Source: Plectrocnemia conspersa (Eukaryota > Arthropoda > Insecta > Trichoptera > Polycentropodidae). Taken from it: a stretch of 64,000 nt of DNA. The notes below the pieces were generated by a model. It saw nothing but the letters and a program-made list of their open reading frames with translations, had not been told where the DNA came from and ran no database searches. Numbering within the stretch: position 1 is the stretch's first letter; each line of letters begins with the position of its first letter. The translations under genes and the position numbers were made by a program. The DNA lies in contig VTFK01000139.1 in NCBI GenBank assembly GCA_009617715.1, positions 372,001-436,000 on the forward strand. The letters are read 5' to 3'. Shown here piece by piece: positions 11,171 through 23,329 of this stretch.

Positions 11171-12767
11171 GTGAGCTTCCTATTTTATTTATCTATTAGA
11201 TTTAATTCTTGATTTCCAAGGAAAATAAATTTCATGAAATTCTAGCGAAAAATATTCTAAAAATAGCACCAATACTTTTAATAAATTAATACAGAACTAT
11301 GAACATCAAATTATTAGCCTGAATATCGGTATATTGAATACATAAATTATACTTCGTTATCCCAGTGATGAAATATAATCTAATAGTGATGTATTTCATT
11401 TATTAACATGTATATTATTTTGAAAGCATTGCAACTAAATAACAATTAGTTGGCATATCGAACATTGTCAAACGTCCGCCAGTGACCATTGCTGTTTATT
11501 AGTATGCAAATAAGTTTCCCGGAAACCCGCTAGTGACTTTAAGCTGTTTGGAATTACCGTGATTTATGCTCGGTAAATTAAAGGGAATGCGAATGGAATA
11601 CACAATATGTTACAAAGTGTGTTTGTTTGCTATCTAAAGCTAGAAATTAATATAAATTATTTACAAACAGATAATGGGATATTCTAAAATGCTGGAACAG
11701 ATTGCAGAAGGTCACTAAATTAATCTCATGTATCACTTTCGTAGGATATAAAACTAGATGAGACCCTAATTTTATTTGTAACCGCCCTCTAGAAACATGC
11801 ATTGTGGTTATTAAGATCAGTTAGCGATCACACGTGAAATATCAAACTTGATTTTTTTAGAAAACAACTATATTGGCATAAAGATAATTTCATTTCAACT
11901 TAAAAAAACTTTGACCAAAGAGCTCAGAATCACTTTTGTAAGCAAGAGGAAGCTCTCTCTTTACGTAAATGACGTCTGCAATAAGACTGCTTTGTTTTGA
12001 AGAACGCATTTCACTGATGATCCATCAGTTATTTGTGTCGCTATGACACTTGAGACACGCAGCCGCAAATAACCAAATAATTCATGGCAATCGTAAAAGT
12101 TCGGAAAAGTTTCTTTTGATACCTTTATAAAAATATATTTGGTTATAATCCGTCCTTTATTCCCAGCATCTTTCTTTTAGGAGAGTTGGGGTACGATTCG
12201 TTGAGTTCTCGCATACAGTTTTAAGTCGCTTTTAACTACTGAAGGGTGCTGTTGATAAACTGTTCTCGATGAATTCTAGTTTTGGGTTCCGGAAAATCTT
12301 CGAAAATTACGATCGCGTTCTCTTCTGATGTCCGTTAGAACCATGACTAGCTAATTCGCCTGTGGCTATCGCCATCCGGCTTCTCGTCGCTATACACTGA
12401 CATTACACATTGATCTATTAAATGCCAGATACGAGGAGCTGGTCCGGTTCGTATCATTTAATTTTATTATTTTTGATTATTTTCTCTTTCTTACTGTGTA
12501 TTATTTTGATTGTTTGTTGAATAATGAACAATATACTGTTTATTTTTCTAATCATTGTGACGCATGGGATAACATGTTAGGTCACTGTGGTTTTAATTTA
12601 ATTTAAATCAATAAATAAATTATTTAATGCATATTATTACAAGTTAATTTAAATAATTATTTTTAGATATCATAGATGTATTTTAGAAAGTTTCATTAAA
12701 ATGCAGTAATTTACTTTTGTTCAGCATAAATATTTTACATTACATTTCTATTATGGCTTATGATATA
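11171..12767. other. Start of the 21-kb intron, non-coding
   Basis: No coding signal. A POU-type octamer ATGCAAAT occurs near 11513 in a mildly GC-elevated patch (11480-11570). A second GC-richer patch lies at 12180-12445 and ends in a small hairpin (GATACGA ... TCGTATC near 12428-12455). Confidence 0.4.
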
Positions 12768-13753
12768 AAAGGTAATCCCAAAATGAATGTCGTTTTTTAA
12801 TGAATTAAAAAAATCCTTTTTAAAAAAATATTTTTATTTAAATACTTCAAAATTTAGTTGTCTTCTAAAGATATAATCTTCTACCACCTCGTGGTTATTT
12901 TTTTTTATTCCATTAGTATTAAATGTTGGAGGCTAAGATTTAGAACACTCTGATAGCTCTCTTTTCACATAGTCTGCATTTTGCAGATTTTTTCCGTCTA
13001 GGAAGTGTTACATCGAATAAAATAAAGAGTGGTTAGAAAGAGCAAGGTGTGTAGAATAAGGTGGATGAAATTTAATCCAGCCAAGTTCCTCGATTTTATG
13101 TGGTGCTATAGAACGCAATGTGGTGTTTTAGAACTATTCGACTTTTGTTGAGAGGTGCAGGCTTTTTATACTTCCACGTGCAAGCGTATCATATGATCAC
13201 AATATAAGCTTGTTGTATAACCACTGTCTACTATGACGATTGTTATCATGCAACACTTATCTCTCATCTCCGGTTATTAAATAATCGATAAAAGCGATTC
13301 AGCGCTGACTTTTTTTCTTCGCTTAATTCGAGCGGAAACCGTACAACTTGTTTCCAAGCCTTCCCAATATCTTGTATGTGTCTATGCATTGTTGAATCGG
13401 ACTGGTTTAGTTTCTTGGCCAGCTGATGAATAGTTTGAGTAAGTCCCAAATCCAGGACTTCTCAATCGATTTTCATTAAGCAATCTTTGTCATTTACGGA
13501 TATATAATAAATCACCTACTACCTTACAAATATTATTAGTGGCCGTAGTTGCCGTTTTTCAAGAAATTCATATAACATGCAATTTTGTTTAAATGGTTCA
13601 CTTGGTAAAAATTTTGCCATCGTAAATTTTAGGGGACAATTTTTTTTTAATTTTGGAAGGTGGAGTCCAGATGTGCACCAAAGACGTACTTATGAATCAA
13701 CAGCTTACGCGACTGGCATTTAAAAAAACGACATTAATTTCGGGATTACTTAA
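12768..13753 (-). mobile_element. Mariner transposon, degenerate (GGTAATCCC family)
   Basis: The termini are inverted: left GGTAATCCCAAAATGAATGT and right, reverse-complemented, AGTAATCCCGAAATTAATGT, both running into GTCGTTTTTT. TA flanks both ends (12766-12767, 13754-13755). The - strand keeps transposase pieces. At 13264-13449 the N-terminal helix-turn-helix region reads IHQLAKKLNQSDSTMHRHI then GKAWKQVV and LELSEEKK. Nearer the left end, KIEELGWIKFHPPY continues into the segment that should hold the third catalytic Asp, here LALSNHSLF with Asn instead. It is about 300 bp shorter than a typical mariner and frameshifted. Confidence 0.8.
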
Positions 13754-14039
13754 TATTATGATACACAGTATATATTAAATTGATCGTATTATAGATTGAC
13801 CTAGATTTTATTAAGTAATTTTGTTTAATCTTAAAATCGCCAAAAATATAAGGTGCTTACATTTTGAATAACCGACCTCCAGCTGCAAAGTGACATCTAC
13901 TGATTATAAATTATATTACTTAAATATTTATAAAATATACATTAAAACGTAAAAGTTTATTAATTCATATTATAATTATATGCAATTCATAATCTCATTA
14001 CACGTAAATATTATATATGTTCTCTTTTATAATACTTGA
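13754..14039. other. Non-coding intron sequence
   Basis: Very AT-rich. Nothing recognised. Confidence 0.4.
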
Positions 14040-14400
14040 ACTCTTTGGTCATCTTCTTCGAAACGTCTACGATTGCTATTCTCTCATAACTAACATCATA
14101 GCTTTTTTGGAGTTTTCTGAGAGCATAGATAAAAAATCATAAATTTGGGTGAGTTGAACTGCTACCAAAGCGCAATTGCAGTTTACTATGACAAGCTTCT
14201 GCAATATTTTTACTCCTTTCGCTTCCGTTTAATGTTGAATGATAAAAAGACCAAGCGCTGTAGGAAAAAATCAGTGCAGTCTTTGTTCTATTGTTTCTTA
14301 GGCGACCTATATAGGCATTCTTAACCATAAATAAAATTGGTTCTAATTCATTGGATAAATCATTCTTTAAAAAATGTCTCTAATGCTAAAATCTTTTGTC
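14040..14400 (-). pseudogene. MULE-type transposase C-terminal relic
   Basis: The - strand translation runs NAYIGRLRNNRTKTALIFSY, then WSFYHSTLNGSERSKNIAEA, CHSKLQLRFG, and HPNLYDFLSMLSENSKKAM. This follows the pattern YIGR..R..R..P.FP...WN.Y...LNG..RTNN..EGWH ... HP.LW.F...L of the C-terminal portion of Mutator-like transposases that many arthropods carry. The usual TNN and W-H residues are altered. Only about 85 codons are recognisable, and no ends were found. Confidence 0.6.
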
Positions 14401-14519
14401 AACGTCGACATCTTCAAAGACTATAAGTCGTTTTAATATTAGGTTCCCAACTGGATGTTCTAAAATCATGTAATATAAAGACATGAGATGTCCCACGTAG
14501 ACTTAAACGGCTAATCTGA

Positions 14520-14800
14520 CCACAGCTTGGACTTTTAACTCCCTTGTGGCGTTTTGATCGACGCCAATGTATCCTGGTTGTAATTAATGCGGTGGTGGTG
14601 GTCATAACCCAGGGGCTATTGTTTTGTCGAGGCCATGCTGTGTATCTGGTGCTGCCGCCAATATTATTCCACCGTTGGTTTCTAACGCTTCATCAACAAA
14701 CCGCAATTTCGTGTCGCAAACGCTCGACTCTGGCCGTTTAATCACGCGAACGGGACGTACGAATTTGTACGGACGCCCAAATTCGGTAATTGCGTGTGAG
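14520..14800. promoter_or_regulatory. GC-elevated non-coding island (candidate intronic element)
   Basis: Noticeably richer in G and C than its surroundings, with no transposon motif and no protein-like translation. Overlapping short open frames on both strands arise from the lower stop-codon density. Composition alone suggests a conserved regulatory block, but nothing else supports it. Confidence 0.25.
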
Positions 14801-15079
14801 GGTTAATTCAAGAGTAATTATAAAGATTGAGGTTAGGAGTGCCGTGTTTTAACCGCAATAATATCAGTTATTCTTTACCAACCAACTTAGACTGTTTTTC
14901 AATTCTATTGTAATGTATCTCAACTTCTCAACTGATACAAAGAATGACAGCTTTGCAATCAGTTGTGAGCAATTCCGTGGGACTTACTTTAGAGATGGTA
15001 AGTCTTAACTGACTCTATATATTATTAAGAATACAATATTTATAGAATTGTACTGGTGAATTAATTCACGGCTCACAGT

Positions 15080-15310
15080 AATTTCAATCTGGAGGACGGT
15101 TTTTTTTTTCTGGAGAAGTTAACAACGTGCACACAGAGGTACATTCGTGGATTAAGGGTCGATTGCCGTTCGTATTCATACCGTGAAATGTGAGCATTGA
15201 AAGCCGCTAATCGGATTCGAGCGTAATCGACCCGACACGGATCTACAGTCTTTCCTCTTGCACCACTGACCCTTCAACAGCGTTTATATTGAACGTTTTA
15301 AAGCCTCCTA
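15080..15310. promoter_or_regulatory. GC-elevated non-coding island
   Basis: Balanced-composition stretch in AT-rich intron. No open frame, repeat or transposon motif recognised. It is preceded by a T10 run near 15101. Confidence 0.25.
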
Positions 15311-16115
15311 GGTACACGTATATTATATCGCAACTACACACTTGACTTTATGCTTCTAAATACTACAGTGAAAATATATTTTTTATTCAGTGGTAAAAGT
15401 CGATGACTTTTGCGCTCAAATTTTATTATTTTTTCCTAGATTTTCATAATCTCACTGTTAAATATCGTGCTGATTGATTAAAATTGTGTATAAACATATT
15501 TCTAATAATGAGAAAATTTAGCTCAAATAGAATAATCTCATGTATAAACAAATATTATATAAGCTTAATGGATTTTTCGAGCTTCAATGCCGAAGGGTGT
15601 GACTTTGCAGATGATAGACGTTGGTCTTAAAAATTACAAATGCAATATTTATATGTTTTTTTAAATTTACATGATGCTTCAAAATCATATTTATATTTCG
15701 AAATATTTTTTTATTGATTCTTTATTCTTAAATTTAACATTTTTAAATATTTCTTCATATCATGGTAAAGATAACTTAAAAAATATCGAACAATATGTTA
15801 AATTATTGTTTTTCAGTGTTCAAATTTGTAAATATGAAAGTCACTTTTGTATAGGTGTATACATGAAGCATTATTTGCATCGTATACTAATTTTGATTAC
15901 ACTACAAAGACTTTTCAAAGGTAATATTTAATATATATGTCTTGAAACTTTACCAGTGTCCTAGTATGTGCAAAATCTGGCACACGAGGATTTTCATTAA
16001 ACAGCAAAGAACACGCGTTTTGGATGGGTTAAATTCTCTAATGCACATACACAAGAAGCGGCAAGGTGCAGTTAAAATTTAATATGTACCGGTACAGTAA
16101 AGTACATATAATACA
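15311..16115. other. Non-coding intron sequence
   Basis: An open frame at 15671-15931 (86 codons, rich in Phe, Ile and Leu) has no recognisable family and looks like a chance frame. Confidence 0.4.
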
Positions 16116-16262
16116 GCGGAATTTCCCACGAAGCGTTTACCGCTGCTTGCGGCCGTTAAATAAAAGCTAATATGCGCCGTAAACGGCCCGGCCGCTTTTT
16201 CGCGTTTCATATTTCACAATTTTCCGAGCGTAATTAATTACTCGGCGAGGTGGCAGAAAATT
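16116..16262. promoter_or_regulatory. GC-elevated island with homeodomain-type core
   Basis: Contains AAACGGCCCGGCCGCTTTTT and GAGCGTAATTAATTACTCG. The latter is a near-palindrome around TAATTAATTA, a site type bound by homeodomain proteins. No protein or transposon signal. Candidate intronic enhancer only. Confidence 0.3.
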
Positions 16263-16621
16263 TGTATGTATTATATATAGTATGTGTGCATAAATGTATA
16301 ACGTGCTTCATATATAATAGAAGCAAGTCAGTGTGTATTTTTGCTGCATACAATACAAAAGATTAATCTCTGAAGCATTTCCAAAATCGGAAAAAAATCA
16401 ATTTAAGTTTTATTCACTGTTTTCTTCGATTTTAATTGTAAAAACCAGTACGAATATTTAAATCTACGTTAAATGTGTAATGTTATCTTGCAGTTTTACT
16501 ATGAGTGAGGCAATTACGTTTAGGTATTGCTAATCAATAAGCATGATGGAACATGCGAGCGGTATTCGTATTATTTTTTCAGTCTTTCTTATTAACAATT
16601 AATTGAAATCATAATAATATT

Positions 16622-16703
16622 GTCAAAGCCCGTTATACCGGTAATACCGGTATTGGCTGTTTTTTTTCGATATTAAAAATCACGGTTGTATTGCAATCCC
16701 TGA
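16622..16703. mobile_element. hAT terminal fragment (right end)
   Basis: Read on the - strand it begins TCAGGGATTGCAATAC, resembling the TAG-GGATT ends of the hAT elements elsewhere in the window, and continues inward with two ACCGGTA-type palindromes (TACCGGTAATACCGGTATT). The matching left end was not found. Confidence 0.45.
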
Positions 16704-16859
16704 TCTCAGTATATAATGTGTATAGATTTTTTTAATTTTGTGTCAACCTACATACGTTCGTTTTGGAGCAGTTGCTATTGAATGGACTGACACAGTATAG
16801 TGTTTAACTTTTACTCAATCATCTGGCAGTCCATCTATTAAAACTTTTGCTAACCAGTG

Positions 16860-17140
16860 ACAAACAGATATGTACGCACGCCGCATACGCAATCCTCGAC
16901 GGCACGTAGTTTTTTAGGAACTCTCTTTGGAGCGACATGTAAAAAGTTAATGAAGAGCCGAAATGGAAAATTATTGTCATTTATAAATCAAACGCTCGGC
17001 CGACAATGGCCCTCCATTTCCCCATCGATTGTGTTCGCGAACGTATGCCATAGGGGAATAGAATTTTCACCGAGCCAAATCATCCGGTGCAATTGCCCCG
17101 GAATACAATCAAGCTCTAACGACTCGACAATGACCGTTAA
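16860..17140. promoter_or_regulatory. GC-elevated non-coding island
   Basis: About 280 bases of balanced composition with overlapping open frames on both strands (16857-17150 +, 16988-17236 -). Neither translation resembles a known protein. More likely a conserved non-coding block than an exon. Confidence 0.3.
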
Positions 17141-18075
17141 ATATTTATGAATAGAAAAAACTATTAACAGAATCAATGAAAAATAATCACGTGATGACTT
17201 TTTTGTGATTTGGTCGCAAAGGATCAAAATATGCATATTAAATCATTGCTTTTATTGACAGTTTATTATGGTTTTAAGATTTGATTGTAATAAGGGAGAT
17301 CCCTACAATTAAACTAGTTAATGCTAAAAATTTTAGTGGGTTAGCATTTTTTAAGAAAAAAATCTTAATATATGAGTTTTATTTTCTTTATTAATTGGAT
17401 GTATTAACGAATGTTGGTGGTATTGTATTTATTTTAGTTTTTATTAGAATGTTTTTTGCGGACTTTTTACTGAATAAGAATCGTTAGGGACGATTTTATT
17501 GCAAAACGACGAATTTTTTTTTTAAAATATTTTAAGCTATCACTGCATTTTTCATTAATTTTATTTTTTAGTAATAGATTTGATTTTTTTAATTTATAAC
17601 CCGATTAAAGGTATATTAAAATCCGATTAGACAAAAAACAAACAGACCTAATTTTTGACTCGAAACCGAAGCAAGTTTGTGCAAAGATTTCGAGATTTGG
17701 TATACAAAATCATTCATTTCTTTAAAGAAAGAGATCACTAATGCTGGAACAGGAGCAAAATTCGCAGTGTAATTCGGCATTTTTAACCGATTTTACAGGA
17801 AAACTCTAAGTGTGGTAAACCTAGAACTGAAAGGAAAATATAAAATAATTGGTTATTTGATTAGTAGTTTTTCCGCATTAAAAAAACAAGAGTAAATTAT
17901 TATACAAAATTAAAAAAAAAATGTTTTGACTGATTCAAAATAAATGAAAGTACAAACTTTCCATTTTCCCAACCACATTCAACAAAATCAAATTACGTTC
18001 AAAAATGTATAAGTGGTTTTGATTTTACTATAAAATAATTAAAATTTCTGCCCTCCATTCCTCCTAGAGCTCATT
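17141..18075. other. AT-rich intron sequence
   Basis: Nothing recognised. Confidence 0.4.
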
Positions 18076-18170
18076 TTAAGAATTTGATAGAAGGCTCGTG
18101 ATTATTTTTTTATTTAAGAAGTCGCTCTCGACAACAAGCAAGTTGGCTACTCCTGCTCTATAACATTCGA
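18076..18170 (-). mobile_element. Possible hAT terminus
   Basis: The - strand reads GAGCAGGAGTAGCCAACTTG from about 18163 downward, then GTTGTCGAGAGCGACTTC. This resembles the CAGGGGTGGCCAACCTGCGG ends of hAT elements of the Charlie type. Only this end was seen, and the overlapping - strand frame (18076-18330) has no transposase motif. Confidence 0.35.
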
Positions 18171-18330
18171 GATCTTTGCCAACTGTTTTTTCACTGTACA
18201 TAAAGCTTATTTTTTGATAACCACTGAGTATTGCAATCTTTTTTAAAAGACATAAGTGTTTTCCATCTAATAACGAGAAAGAAAACAAATAAATTTGGTC
18301 TGTACCAAAAAATGGCACCATTTTAGGCAA

Positions 18331-19170
18331 TACACTGTCAGCGTGAACTCAAACAAGATTCAAAGAATGTGACGAACATGATAAAAAAATACGCAATTCC
18401 TTCACTTTAATAATTCGACATGGCATTTCTTTTATTTCTCAGCCATATTCGCGCAATTGTCATAACACTGAGCTCTCAAATATTTAGTAGCAAAGTTGTC
18501 AGCTTGCAATTTGCCAAAATTTATTGTGTCAGTCCCTCTCCAGTGTGCTGTTATGTTTCGATAAAACTAATGAAAATTTTATTGATAGTACAATTATATT
18601 TCCGTACTGTTAGCACTATATAGTACAATCGAAATAAATATAAAAGTACTTTGCCTAATGAAATACATTAAAAATATTTTTATCGCTGGCAAGTAGAGTT
18701 ATTATTTAGTTTTAAATGTTAGTCGATGTAAGTTATTTTCTTTCTGGATGTTTTATGGCTCAAACATAGCAGAGTATTTCTAGGTAATTTATGATTAATT
18801 AATTACTTTTATTAAATATACCGCAATCTTTACTGTCAATATCATTTGACGAACCCCACAATAAAAAATGGCGTTTACTACTGTCCTTAATATATTTTTA
18901 TATTTTTTATTTAGAATTTATAGCATTCGTTTAAAACTAATATTTAAAGTTTGTATTTGTAATGAAATTAAGGAAATCAAGGAGAACTAATTTATGAAAT
19001 CCTCCTTCCACCCATCCCTTTGGACGGCTCTGAAAGGGACATTAGACTGAAATCAAAATTTGTATGTCAGTGACACATATTTATTTAATTAAAATCCTAT
19101 GACAGCTTAATATATTTCACTGTGCACGGCCTAACTCTATTTAAGTTATTTATTAATCAGAATATTAATT
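18331..19170. other. AT-rich intron sequence
   Basis: Nothing recognised. Confidence 0.4.
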
Positions 19171-19320
19171 ATTAAAATTAGGAAAATATAACATAACAAT
19201 TAATAGTTCTAATTTCCCATAGACACGATAGAAATTGAAAAAGAGTAGGGTCAATATAGGATTCGAACTTATTTTTTTTAGGTATTAGTATATAGACTTA
19301 AATGTAGGAAAACTAAAAAT
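19171..19320 (-). repeat. tRNA-like SINE fragment, copy 1
   Basis: Shares a collinear block with 58440-58612 (TAGACACGATAGAA, then GGGTCAATATAGGATTCGAA). On the - strand the block contains AGTTCGAATCCT (19258-19269), which matches the RNA polymerase III B-box consensus GGTTCGANTCC. The A-box side is degraded. Two copies plus a B box suggest a tRNA-derived SINE. Confidence 0.45.
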
Positions 19321-20025
19321 TGATATAGCCATCAACATTAAATACGTAACGTATTTTTGCTACGTTTTATTAAAATTTCTCGATTTTCATTGCATTTTAT
19401 TTTATATATTACTGAAGACCTTTCTGCAATTTCATCGTCATTAAAATGCGATTAAATGAAATCTATATTTTCAAAACCGAGATAGCAATAATATACCTAT
19501 ATTAAACAGAGGGTGTCATTAAAATTTTAATGATTAACTAAGCTCACAGACTTTCGAAAGCCATTATTGTATACAAGTAAAACAGATTATATTATTAAAT
19601 CCTTTTGTCATTATAGAATGGTCGCCATCAAAAAGGCCACCTGTAAGATACACAGTTCATTATTTAGAGGAGAGGTTCAACAGTACACCCATTGGTATAA
19701 ATAAGCCTTCTTTCCCACTTGTCCAAGCTTCATCCAGAAAACGTATAATCATGATGATAAGAACCATAGAACAGGGAGATTCACATTTTTACAAATCGAC
19801 TTTTGGACCAAGCCGGACTCTTACAAATTGTATAATTTATGTTTTTGTGCAATAAAAATGTATATTACCAGCCCTTTCAACGTCTAACTGCCTGAATAAA
19901 TAGATATGTTTAATTTTAACATAATTGAAAGTGATTTTAGAAACACCCAGAATAGTGTATGTACAAGAGTGTACACATCCACACGATTCATTCACACACT
20001 CTTAGGTCGTAATTCAAAGCCATAT
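19321..20025. other. Intron sequence without recognised features
   Basis: No gene or transposon motif recognised. Confidence 0.4.
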
Positions 20026-20370
20026 TATCTCACTTTTGGCCAAATCGTTAGGGCAAAAGGGATAGCTGGTGGCGAAAAAAACCACATCCAAAACGCCAAA
20101 CGCCCCGCCGCCGATAAGCCGAAAAACATTATGCTCGTGGATAGATAAATCACGAAAATCCCGAAATGATCTGATCGCAATACGTGCAGAATCAATCACA
20201 CGGCTCCGGACTTTCATCTCGCGCCAGCTCCCCAGGGAGGAAATCCTTTTTCCAGGATTTTTTCCAAGCCGAATCCGACAAACCGCCAGCCATTAGCGCC
20301 AAGCGGCCGCCAGACTCTACAGCTGTCCCTTTTTTGTCCAGGCGAATCAGATAAAATCTCATCGGCCGCA
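20026..20370. promoter_or_regulatory. GC-elevated non-coding island
   Basis: GC-rich block (AAACGCCCCGCCGCCGATAA and similar) with three overlapping open frames on both strands, none resembling a protein family. It is followed by a short (AATA)n run (AAATAAATAAATAAATA near 20396-20410). Candidate conserved non-coding element. Confidence 0.3.
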
Positions 20371-20699
20371 GAATGGGTCCGCCGGCAAAAGCATAAATAA
20401 ATAAATAAATATCAGACGAGGCTGTAATATCCGATGAAGCCTTTGTTAGTGTGCAGAAGATATCGCAGACTATATCCCACCTGAACTTAAATGACTCGAG
20501 GCATTTAAATGAAGAGCTATAAACAAACAACATCACTACATAAAATTATTGCGTTTTATGACCTTTAGATTCAATTACATTACTAATTATCAAAATAATC
20601 ACTATGAGAGTCAACAAAAGTTTATTTTCTCTTGTGCTGTAAAATTACAGAGTTCTGGTATTAATAAAAATCTCAATATGTACTTTATGCATCAGCAAG

Positions 20700-21180
20700 A
20701 CCCTGTATAATCTAAATTCTCAGACAAGTGTTTATTTATTAATTTAAATACATATGCAACTTTACCTCAATCCACTTCAAGAAAAAATACCGGATTATAT
20801 ATGTTATCCATCAGTATCTAGAAAAAATGCTTTCCAAAGTACTTTCCAAGGAATTATATCCCAGCACACCATGTAGGAATTTTATGGGAAATAAAAATGG
20901 ATAGTAATTTTATTCTCTCGTATACAGGTATTTGAGAAACGTATTTTTGTCATTGTATTTTAAAAGTGAATCAGTTGCTTTATTTGGCAAACACCCAGAA
21001 AAGTACGCATACTCAACACTAGGTGAATATACAAGGCACAAAGTGCCATCGAGCTCCTTGATTGAACTCAAGACAAATCGCAACATCTTTGAGGCATTAC
21101 TGCATATGTTTTCTATGTGCTGAGGAATCTGTAGTCCTCTTAAAATAGGACGCCCAAATCGGTTACCACTTATGTGCAAT
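20700..21180 (-). pseudogene. Jockey/CR1-like LINE C-terminal relic, copy A
   Basis: The - strand frame at 20910-21179 translates to HIENICSNASKMLRFVLSSI, then YSPSVEYAYFSGCLPNKA and KYNDKNTFLKYLYTRE. This is the region after the reverse-transcriptase palm that the LINE at 45443-46354 shows as HIAETHSKILKMLGFILRNA ... RKFLRYLYLKEYGYYPF. The sequence from about 20860 to 21050 is also repeated in inverted orientation at 23340-23520. Truncated at both ends. Confidence 0.65.
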
Positions 21181-21589
21181 GCAGCACACTATTAACCATT
21201 AAAAAAATTGTGTTTTTCTCTACACAATATTAGTCTTTTTGCAATTTATTGTCGTACAATAGCACCTTTTATATTTACCCAGTGCGTTGACAATACGTTG
21301 CAGTTATTCGAGTGTTTAAGTGATTTTTTGTCATTTAAAAGAAGCTGTCATGATCAAGAATATAATTTTATAATGCCAACCTTTATTCTTTGGTGTGAAT
21401 ATTTGTCAAACTCATCCGATTTTTATTTTTTTACTTTTTAAGATAATAAATTGCTTGTTAAAGAGTATTCGCAGAAAATTTCTGAGATGTCCCTAAGATA
21501 GTACGAAACGTATCAGTATTTGTATCCTATACAATCGAATACAATTCATTGCATTCTTGGCGTTTTTAAACATTTTTTATAGTTGCTAA

Positions 21590-21796
21590 GGGGTAGTGTC
21601 GACTTTTTCGTCAATGCTTGGCGACTTTCAGCTGCAAATTTTCAAGTATCTTAGAGAGTTGCAATCGCGTCCCTTATTCTTGCCCGTTGCGGCAAAGACG
21701 TCAGCGCTTGAAAGCGCTACTCTTGCCAAACTAAGCTTACCAAACACAAGAATATTTTCAGCAATAACTATGAAAGGATGGAAAGAGTTATATTAA
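21590..21796 (+). pseudogene. LINE ORF2 C-terminal tail relic
   Basis: The + strand translation includes RELQSRPLFLPVAAKTSALE, then SATLAKLSLPNTRIFS. It parallels SRSRPLFLPVKCRTGALAEQ in the tail of the - strand LINE at 45077-45307 and the usual C-terminus of Jockey/CR1-type ORF2. Too short to assign further. Confidence 0.5.
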
Positions 21797-22004
21797 ATAA
21801 TTTTCATCTATTTTATGTGTGCATCATATTTGTTTTTTTATTATATTTTTACAGAATGTTTAATAAAAATTGTGTTATAAAAAAGTAAATAATAATCGTT
21901 TCTATGCAAAAATTAATCATTAGTTTGCAGTGTAAATATGCACAAATTATTATTAACTGGGTAATTCATGATTGATTAAACTTTGATCATAAGATAATTT
22001 CACA

Positions 22005-22290
22005 TTCCCGGTTTTGCTGAAATTCGCTACCGGAATTGCGATATGATCCTTACTTTGCGGCACAAATTCACAAATACGCAAATACGCCGCAGCCGTTTGT
22101 TTACCAAACGGCGTTTTCAATACAAAACCAATTGTTGGTCAAACATAAATATGATCCATAATTAATATTCGATGGCCGGAAGTACTGGATGCCGATTGTT
22201 AGTTAATATTGCCCGTATAATTCAAGCAGCCCCCGGCAATATAATACTGTACGAATCGCGGCCCGTGAGCGAATTGATAGTTGCTAAATT
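22005..22290. promoter_or_regulatory. GC-elevated island with forkhead-type palindrome
   Basis: A perfect 8-bp inverted repeat, GCCGTTTG (22092-22099) and CAAACGGC (22105-22112), surrounds TTTAC, so the centre spells TGTTTAC, a forkhead-type binding core. The block also holds TGATTGATTAA and ATTAATATTCGATGG. No coding or transposon signal. Plausible intronic regulatory element. Confidence 0.35.
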
Positions 22291-23186
22291 TATTAATATA
22301 TATTTGCAGCAAGTTTTTTGAAATTGGCATGAATGGAATATAGTATGCAGAATTGCAATAAAACACTGCGAATGTTTAATGCGCGATTGCATAGTAAATC
22401 AGTTATTATAATTGGAGTTTATCGCACAATTGCAATTATTGGGTGTTTTATTATGATTACGCTTATGGAAATGAAAATTTGCGCAAAAACATATGTAGTA
22501 ATATACAATATAGTATCGTTTGTATTTAAAATATTTTTATAAAAATGTTATCTAATGGGAATACGTCGATATATGATTTTCTTGGTGTTAGGTCACAATT
22601 TTTGTGTATTATATGAAGCACTTAATATTTTAATTTATTTATTGTAAATCTTTTGTTGTAACTTGACAGACTAAGTTAGTAGTAAGTCTGTTTATTACTG
22701 AAATATATTTTAATATAATAAATAAAAGCAATAGCTACATATCAAGTATTTATCACAATATTTGGTCATGAGATTAGAAAGCAGCTATAAAAACCTAATC
22801 TGTGACGATTGATGGTAATTTTATTTATCCACTAATAACTAGTTTTAATCTCTTAGTCAATGCGTAAACTTAAAAAATACTAATTTTAATTTTTCATATG
22901 AAATAAGAAACCAGATCTTTCAGGAATTAATCACTTAAAAATAAATACTCTGGTATACCACTGTTAAAAATCGCAAAAATATAGTCGACACCAATCAGAA
23001 GTCTGAGATGATAATCAAAAGCTAGATTTCTATATATTGTACAATTTACATTGATGCGGAAATGTGTAATTTTTTACATTAGGGTCTTATGTATTTTATA
23101 TATTAATTGTAAATATTTCTGATTATCAATTGAACAATTTTTCTTTTCACAATTAAAGGGATTCAATTAGTTGAATCATAAAAAAT
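22291..23186. other. AT-rich intron sequence
   Basis: Nothing recognised. A + strand open frame at 22333-22542 has no family match that I can name. Confidence 0.4.
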
Positions 23187-23290
23187 GAGTTTCTTTCTTA
23201 AAATGGGACACTGTGAAAAACGTTTTAACAGCTTAAGTCACAAGGTACGCGTAATAAATCAAAAATATTTAAAATATCCGTTACTTTTAA
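23187..23290 (+). repeat. Dispersed repeat shared with 6667-6780
   Basis: Second copy of the interspersed repeat. It carries CAGCTTAAGTCACAAGGTAC in the same relative context as the first copy. Confidence 0.55.
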
Positions 23291-23329
23291 ATATTCTGTG
23301 CAATCGGGTTTATTCTAAATACGGCCGTT

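Noticed and set aside
14624..14806. Coding exon in a GC-rich patch
   Set aside because: Several frames on both strands are open but none resembles a protein. More likely non-coding DNA with few stops.
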